Assembly (NCBI GenBank): GCA_049242885.1
Contig: JBMLOQ010000072.1
Span: 1 to 9,088, forward strand
DNA length: 9,088 nucleotides
Direction of reading: 5' to 3'
Origin: CAIVPM01 sp049242885
GTDB taxonomy: Bacteria; Bacteroidota; Bacteroidia; Chitinophagales; Chitinophagaceae
This document shows positions 4,600-9,088 of the stretch, in pieces; position 1 is the first letter of the stretch; every line of letters begins with the position of its first letter. The notes under the pieces are model-generated. The model was not told the DNA's origin, did no database searches, and saw only the letters and a list, made by a program, of their open reading frames with translations. Position numbers and translations under genes: made by a program.

Positions 4600-7530
4600 A
4601 TGAGAAAAAAACTATTACTCAGTTTTTGTGCTATGCTATTATTTAATATAGCCATACTTGCACAAACTACTGCAACTGGAAAAGTTGTAGACGAAAAAGG
4701 CAATGGCATAGCCGGAGCCTCTGTACTAGAAAAAGGTACACGAAATGGAACAGTAACTACATCAGAAGGTAGTTATTCAATAAAAGTAAAGCAAGGTGCA
4801 AAATTGGTTGTATCTGCTGTTGGCTTTGGTACTAAAGAGTTTGTTGCTGGTACTGGTGTAAACACCTCACTAGTTGCAGACCAAGAATCTTTAAATGAGA
4901 TTGTTGTAACAGGCTATCAAACCCTTCAAAAAAGAGCTGTTACAGGTTCTATTGCAACTGTAAAAGCAGATCAAATTAAAAATGCACCAATTGGTTCTTT
5001 TGATCAAATGTTGCAAGGGCAAGCTGCTGGTACTTTAATTCAAGCAAACTCAGGTCAGCCAGGTGCAGCAGCTAACGTAATTATTAGAGGTATTGGTAGT
5101 ATAAGTGGAGGAACAGAGCCTTTGTACATTTTGGATGGAGTACAAATTTCAGCACAAAACTTCTCATCAATAAATCCAAATGATTTCGAAACCTTGAACG
5201 TTTTAAAAGATGCATCTGCAACTTCTCAATATGGAAGTAGAGGTGCAAATGGTGTAATTGTTTTAACTACAAAAAAAGGTAAAGCAGGTAAAACTAAATT
5301 TGAATATAACGCTCAGTATGGACAATCAAGATTTCCAACTAACCAATTGGTTTTAATGAATACAGCACAGAAACTAGATTATGAAATTGCCAGAGGTAAT
5401 CCTTATGGTTGGAGTGCAACTGATTTAGATAGTTTACGTAAAATTAATACTAATTGGCAAGATGAAATTACTCAAACTGGTATTACCCATAACCATCAAT
5501 TAAGTGCTAGTGGTGGTAACGAAAAAACTACTTTTTTTGCGTCTTTAGGTTTGTTTAATCAATCAGGTACTGTAGTATCTACTGGTTTAAAAAGATACAA
5601 TGCTAGATTAAATTTAGAAAATAAAACCACCGATAATTTAAAATTTGGTTTTAATTCAACTGTTGGTTGGAGCAATTATACTAACACTACAGAAGCTAAT
5701 ACAGGTATTGCTTCACCACTAAATGCTGTAAGATGGGGTAATCCTTATGAACGTAAAATTGATCCTACAACAGGTAATTATCAGTTGTTTGTTTCTGGTC
5801 AACCTAACCCGTTCTTAGATATTACTGAAACTTTTAGAAGAACTAATGAGTTGAAAATTATTGCAAATGCTTATTTGGAAGCAAATTTGCCATTTATTGC
5901 AAAAGGGTTAAGCTTTAGAACAAGCTGGGGTGTTGACTATGAAAACTGGGATCAAACTAACTTGTTTACTCGTTTTAGCACAGTTGGACAAGCTACAACT
6001 GGTAATAATGGAAGATATGATAAAGGAAATCGTTTACTTACTAGATACACAGGTACAACTTCATTAAACTATGCTAAGAGTTTTGGTAGTCATACACTTA
6101 GTGTTGGCTACTATAATGAATTTGTAAATAGAATTTTTAACAGTTTTGGCTATAGTGGATTTGGTTTAACAGGCAATTTGCAAAATGGTGGAGGAATGAC
6201 AGTTTCTTCAACTTACTTGCCACAACTTAGTGAAAATAGAACTGAAAATGCAATTTTATCAAATTTCGTTTTGGCTAATTATTCATTTAAAAACAGATAT
6301 TTTTTTAATGGTAGTTTTAGAAGAGATGCTTCATCAAAATTTGGTGAAAACTTTAGAAGTGCTAACTTTTATACTGTAGGTGCAGGTTGGGTAATAAGTG
6401 ATGAAAGTTGGTTTAAAAAAATAAAATTTGTTGACAATTTAAAAATTACAACAAGTTATGGAACAGTTGGAAGCCAAGAAGGTATTGGTGATTTTGCCTC
6501 TAGAGAACTATTTGGCGGAAGAACGTATAATGGATTAGTTGGTCCAGGATTAAGTACTTTGCCTGATCAAAACTTAACTTGGGAAGAAAGAGAGAAATTC
6601 AACATTGGGTTTAATGCTACCATGTTTAAAGGCAGGGTAATATTTGGGTTTGATTTCTATAGTGATGTTACTAATAGATTGTTCTTTGCAAATCAATTAT
6701 CAAGAACTTCTGGATTTGCAACACAAACAACTAATATAGGTAGTGTTCAAAATCGTGGTTTTGAATTTACTTTAGTTACACAGAATGTTGTTACAAGAGA
6801 TTTTAATTGGTCAACAAACATCAATTTTACTATCAATAATAACAAAGTGCTTGCACTTGCCCCACAAACACCAGCAATTGGAGTTGTATCTGGTATTGGC
6901 GTTACAAGAGTTGGATTGCCTTTGTTTAGTAACTTTTTGGTAGAAAGTGTTGGTGTGGATCCTAATACAGGAGATCAATTATACAAAAGACCAAATGGTA
7001 CCATTACAAATGTTTACAATGATGCTATTGATAGACAAATATTTGGTACACGTTTAGCTCCTTATTTTGGTGGATTCACTAATAAATTCACATATAAGCA
7101 CATTGAAGCTTCTATTTTCTTCTCTTATAGTTTTGGTAATCAAGTTTATAATAACGATAGAGTTAATGTTGAAGATCCATCTTATTATTGGGATAATGTT
7201 TCTGCTGCTCTTTTAACAGAATGGAGAAAACCAGGCGATATAACTAATATTCCAAGAGCTAATCAAATTATGAGAAGAAATCAAACTCGTTTCTTAGAAG
7301 ATGGTAGCTTTATAAGATTAAGAAATGTTCAAATTGCTTATAATATGCCTTCTAAAACTGCTGAAAAGTTAAAAGTAAGAAGTATAAGAATGTTTATTAT
7401 GGGTGAAAATTTATGGACTGGATTTAAGTTGCAAGCTTGGGATCCTGAATTAGGAACAGGTGGAGTTTTAACTGGTGCTCAGTACCCAGCATTAAGAACA
7501 TTTACTGGAGGTATTACAGTTGGATTTTAA
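4600..7530 (+). CDS. SusC/RagA family TonB-linked outer-membrane channel
   Basis: This 976-residue protein should form the TonB-dependent outer-membrane barrel that imports a nutrient captured with its SusD partner. Its parts appear in order. A signal peptide (1-21) has likely cleavage at LA|QT. A carboxypeptidase-regulatory-like beta domain spans about 24-100, opening with TGKVVDEKGNGIAGASV. A SusC-type segment ESLNEIVVTGYQTLQKR (96-112) follows, then a plug domain (about 113-226) with VIIRGIGSI, PLYILDGV and SRGANGVIVLTTKKG. A long beta barrel extends to the C-terminus, which ends in GGITVGF with the terminal Phe typical of outer-membrane proteins. I see no N-terminal sigma/anti-sigma signalling extension. 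The susD gene follows after 20 bp, so the two are surely co-transcribed. The upstream promoter overlaps palindromic sites. Whether the substrate is glycan, peptide or another compound cannot be decided, because no degradative enzyme is encoded nearby. Confidence 0.97.
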   Translation: MRKKLLLSFCAMLLFNIAILAQTTATGKVVDEKGNGIAGASVLEKGTRNGTVTTSEGSYSIKVKQGAKLVVSAVGFGTKEFVAGTGVNTSLVADQESLNEIVVTGYQTLQKRAVTGSIATVKADQIKNAPIGSFDQMLQGQAAGTLIQANSGQPGAAANVIIRGIGSISGGTEPLYILDGVQISAQNFSSINPNDFETLNVLKDASATSQYGSRGANGVIVLTTKKGKAGKTKFEYNAQYGQSRFPTNQLVLMNTAQKLDYEIARGNPYGWSATDLDSLRKINTNWQDEITQTGITHNHQLSASGGNEKTTFFASLGLFNQSGTVVSTGLKRYNARLNLENKTTDNLKFGFNSTVGWSNYTNTTEANTGIASPLNAVRWGNPYERKIDPTTGNYQLFVSGQPNPFLDITETFRRTNELKIIANAYLEANLPFIAKGLSFRTSWGVDYENWDQTNLFTRFSTVGQATTGNNGRYDKGNRLLTRYTGTTSLNYAKSFGSHTLSVGYYNEFVNRIFNSFGYSGFGLTGNLQNGGGMTVSSTYLPQLSENRTENAILSNFVLANYSFKNRYFFNGSFRRDASSKFGENFRSANFYTVGAGWVISDESWFKKIKFVDNLKITTSYGTVGSQEGIGDFASRELFGGRTYNGLVGPGLSTLPDQNLTWEEREKFNIGFNATMFKGRVIFGFDFYSDVTNRLFFANQLSRTSGFATQTTNIGSVQNRGFEFTLVTQNVVTRDFNWSTNINFTINNNKVLALAPQTPAIGVVSGIGVTRVGLPLFSNFLVESVGVDPNTGDQLYKRPNGTITNVYNDAIDRQIFGTRLAPYFGGFTNKFTYKHIEASIFFSYSFGNQVYNNDRVNVEDPSYYWDNVSAALLTEWRKPGDITNIPRANQIMRRNQTRFLEDGSFIRLRNVQIAYNMPSKTAEKLKVRSIRMFIMGENLWTGFKLQAWDPELGTGGVLTGAQYPALRTFTGGITVGF

Positions 7531-7550
7531 AACAAATTAAAAAAGTAATA

Positions 7551-9014
7551 ATGAAAAATAAATTTAAAATAATTCTTTTTACAACTGCACTTGTAGGAAC
7601 AATATCAAGTTGTACAAAAGTTGTAGAAAAAGACCCTACGCATTCATTAACATTAAACAATGCTTTAAAAACAATTGATGATTATACCAATTCTTTGAGT
7701 ACTGTTTATAATAATATGAGAGGGGTAGGCTATTATGGAAGGAATTTGGCTGTATTGGCAGATATGAATGCCGATAACTTAGTTCAAACTGGTGAAAGTT
7801 TAGTAAACTTTTTAAATGTTACCGATTGGACATATACACCATCAGATGGAACTATTGCTGAAACTTGGTTAGGTTGCTATTCAATCATCAACGATGCAAA
7901 TGTTATCATCAATAATATCGGTAAAGTAACAACTGCATCAAATCAAAAACAAGCAAATAGAGTATTAGGGCAAGCACTTGCTGTAAGAGCTTTAGTGCAT
8001 TTTGATTTATTACGTTGGTTTGCACCAGATTATGATAGAAATAGTGCTTTATTAGGAGTACCATACGTTAAAACTTCTGTTTTAGAGTTAGCACCTTCAT
8101 CAGCAAAACCAAGCAGACCTTCAGTAAAACAAGTTTATGACGAAATATATGCTGATTTAAATAATGCAAGAACTTTATTCGGAAATATTGATGCTCCAAT
8201 AAATTCTGCTTCTGCTAAATATCGTATAGATCTTAATGGTGTAAATGCAATACATGCAAGAGTAGCTTTGTATGCTAAAGATTGGCCAAATGCAATTGCT
8301 CATTCCACAAGTGTTATCAATGCATTGCCATTAGCATCACGCACAGTTTATCCACAAATATGGAGAGATCAATCTCAAGTAGAGGTAGCATTTGCTGTTC
8401 ATTTTGGACCAGAGTTTGTAAGCCGTTTAGCTGGTGATGTTTATAGCCCAACTACTGGTACAAATAGAAGTCAACATGATGGTAATCCAACTTTGTTCAA
8501 TCAAATTGATGAAGTTAATGATATTAGATTCAGCACTTCTGTAACTAGAGGTTTTTCAACTACTGCAACTGTAAGACCAACTACTAGATTAGTAGTAACT
8601 AAGTATTTAGGAAAAGGAACTGCACGCGATGGAGTGGTAGATTTTAAATCTTTTAGAACTAGTGAAATGTTTTTGATTAGAGCTGAAGCAAGAGCAAATA
8701 CACCAGGACAAGAAGCTGCTGGTTTAGCAGATTTGAATACACTTAGAGCCGCAAGGATTCTAGGTTTCACACCAGGAACAGAAACAGGAGCTGCATTAAC
8801 AAGTGCAATTGCACTTGAAAGAAGAAAAGAATTGTTTATGGAAGGTCATCGTTGGTTTGATTTAAAAAGAACAACAAAATCAATCGACAGAGGAACAATT
8901 TCAGCACCTACTACACAAGCAGTTTTGGCAAGTGGTAGAAGAGAGTGGGCTTGGCCAATACCTCAGAGTGAGGTAGATGCAAACGGTAATATACAGCAAA
9001 ATACTGGTTATTAA
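7551..9014 (+). CDS. SusD/RagB family nutrient-binding outer-membrane lipoprotein
   Basis: This 487-residue protein is the expected surface lipoprotein that caps the SusC channel and captures its substrate. The N-terminus is a lipoprotein signal: KNKFK, a hydrophobic stretch, then the lipobox ISSC with C21 as the lipidated residue. Family hallmarks follow. A helical N-terminal region (about 25-220) contains AETWLGCYSIINDANVII and RALVHFDLLRWFAP, typical of the SusD tetratricopeptide-like core. The C-terminal signature RRKELFMEGHRWFDLKR is at 424-440, and the ending WPIPQSEVDANGNIQQNTGY (468-487) is characteristic. The gene starts 20 bp after susC and is followed by a terminator, so it is the last gene of the operon. 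Length is normal and there is no frameshift. The ligand is unknown: SusD-like proteins bind glycans or peptides, and their sequence rarely tells which. Confidence 0.97.
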   Translation: MKNKFKIILFTTALVGTISSCTKVVEKDPTHSLTLNNALKTIDDYTNSLSTVYNNMRGVGYYGRNLAVLADMNADNLVQTGESLVNFLNVTDWTYTPSDGTIAETWLGCYSIINDANVIINNIGKVTTASNQKQANRVLGQALAVRALVHFDLLRWFAPDYDRNSALLGVPYVKTSVLELAPSSAKPSRPSVKQVYDEIYADLNNARTLFGNIDAPINSASAKYRIDLNGVNAIHARVALYAKDWPNAIAHSTSVINALPLASRTVYPQIWRDQSQVEVAFAVHFGPEFVSRLAGDVYSPTTGTNRSQHDGNPTLFNQIDEVNDIRFSTSVTRGFSTTATVRPTTRLVVTKYLGKGTARDGVVDFKSFRTSEMFLIRAEARANTPGQEAAGLADLNTLRAARILGFTPGTETGAALTSAIALERRKELFMEGHRWFDLKRTTKSIDRGTISAPTTQAVLASGRREWAWPIPQSEVDANGNIQQNTGY

Positions 9015-9041
9015 TTTTTTAATAATTTGTAGGACAATAAT

Positions 9042-9078
9042 CAAAACCGCCTTCAAAAAAAGGCGGTTTTGCTTTTTT
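9042..9078 (+). terminator. Rho-independent terminator of the susC-susD operon
   Basis: Positions 9042-9053 pair with 9060-9071 in a perfect 12-bp stem with the G+C-rich core CCGCC/GGCGG and a 6-nt loop (CAAAAA). A run of six T follows at 9073-9078. It starts 28 nt after the susD stop codon, so it closes the operon after two genes. Confidence 0.93.
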
Positions 9079-9088
9079 ATATCACAAA

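Noticed and set aside
8501..8770. Minus-strand open frame of 89 codons
   Set aside because: It is antisense within susD, in a region of intact SusD sequence, with no recognisable features.
1..9088. CRISPR array, insertion sequence, prophage, tRNA or rRNA
   Set aside because: I found no regularly spaced repeats, transposase or integrase motifs, long terminal inverted repeats, or cloverleaf or rRNA-like conserved segments.

Overview
This is an ordinary chromosomal stretch from a member of the Bacteroidota, most likely close to Chitinophagaceae/Sphingobacteriia, although the genus cannot be read from the sequence. The reasons are a paired SusC/SusD outer-membrane uptake locus (a hallmark of this phylum), AT-rich DNA (roughly one third G+C by eye), no Shine-Dalgarno sequences before the starts, and promoter boxes resembling the phylum's -33 TTTG / -7 TAnnTTTG pattern.

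Layout. On the left, two minus-strand genes lie in series. One is a class V PLP-dependent enzyme of the isopenicillin-N-epimerase type (about 3-1172), whose C-terminus reaches the window edge. The other is a GNAT N-acetyltransferase (1265-1792). A 44-bp divergent gap separates the latter from a plus-strand orphan ABC ATPase with a C-terminal TOBE-like domain (1837-2796). That gene converges on minus-strand radA (2793-4172), and the two TAA stop codons overlap in one TTAA. A 427-bp non-coding gap follows (4173-4599). It holds a stem-loop in the radA leader, a 10-bp tandem repeat, two palindromes and a probable promoter for the next operon. The right half is a two-gene susC-susD operon (4600-7530 and 7551-9014), closed by a strong rho-independent terminator (9042-9078).

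How the genes work together. Only SusC and SusD form an evident functional unit: a TonB-dependent outer-membrane channel and its surface lipoprotein lid, importing an unidentified nutrient. No glycosidase, peptidase or dedicated regulator gene lies beside them here, so the substrate cannot be inferred. RadA (recombination and branch migration), the acetyltransferase, the PLP enzyme and the ATPase look like unrelated housekeeping or accessory genes.

I see no mobile element, CRISPR array, tRNA or rRNA, and no clear candidate for a new multi-gene system. The less ordinary signals are in the non-coding DNA: repeated GTTAA half-sites arranged as palindromes around the susC promoter, and a strand-asymmetric stem-loop with a competing partner upstream of radA.
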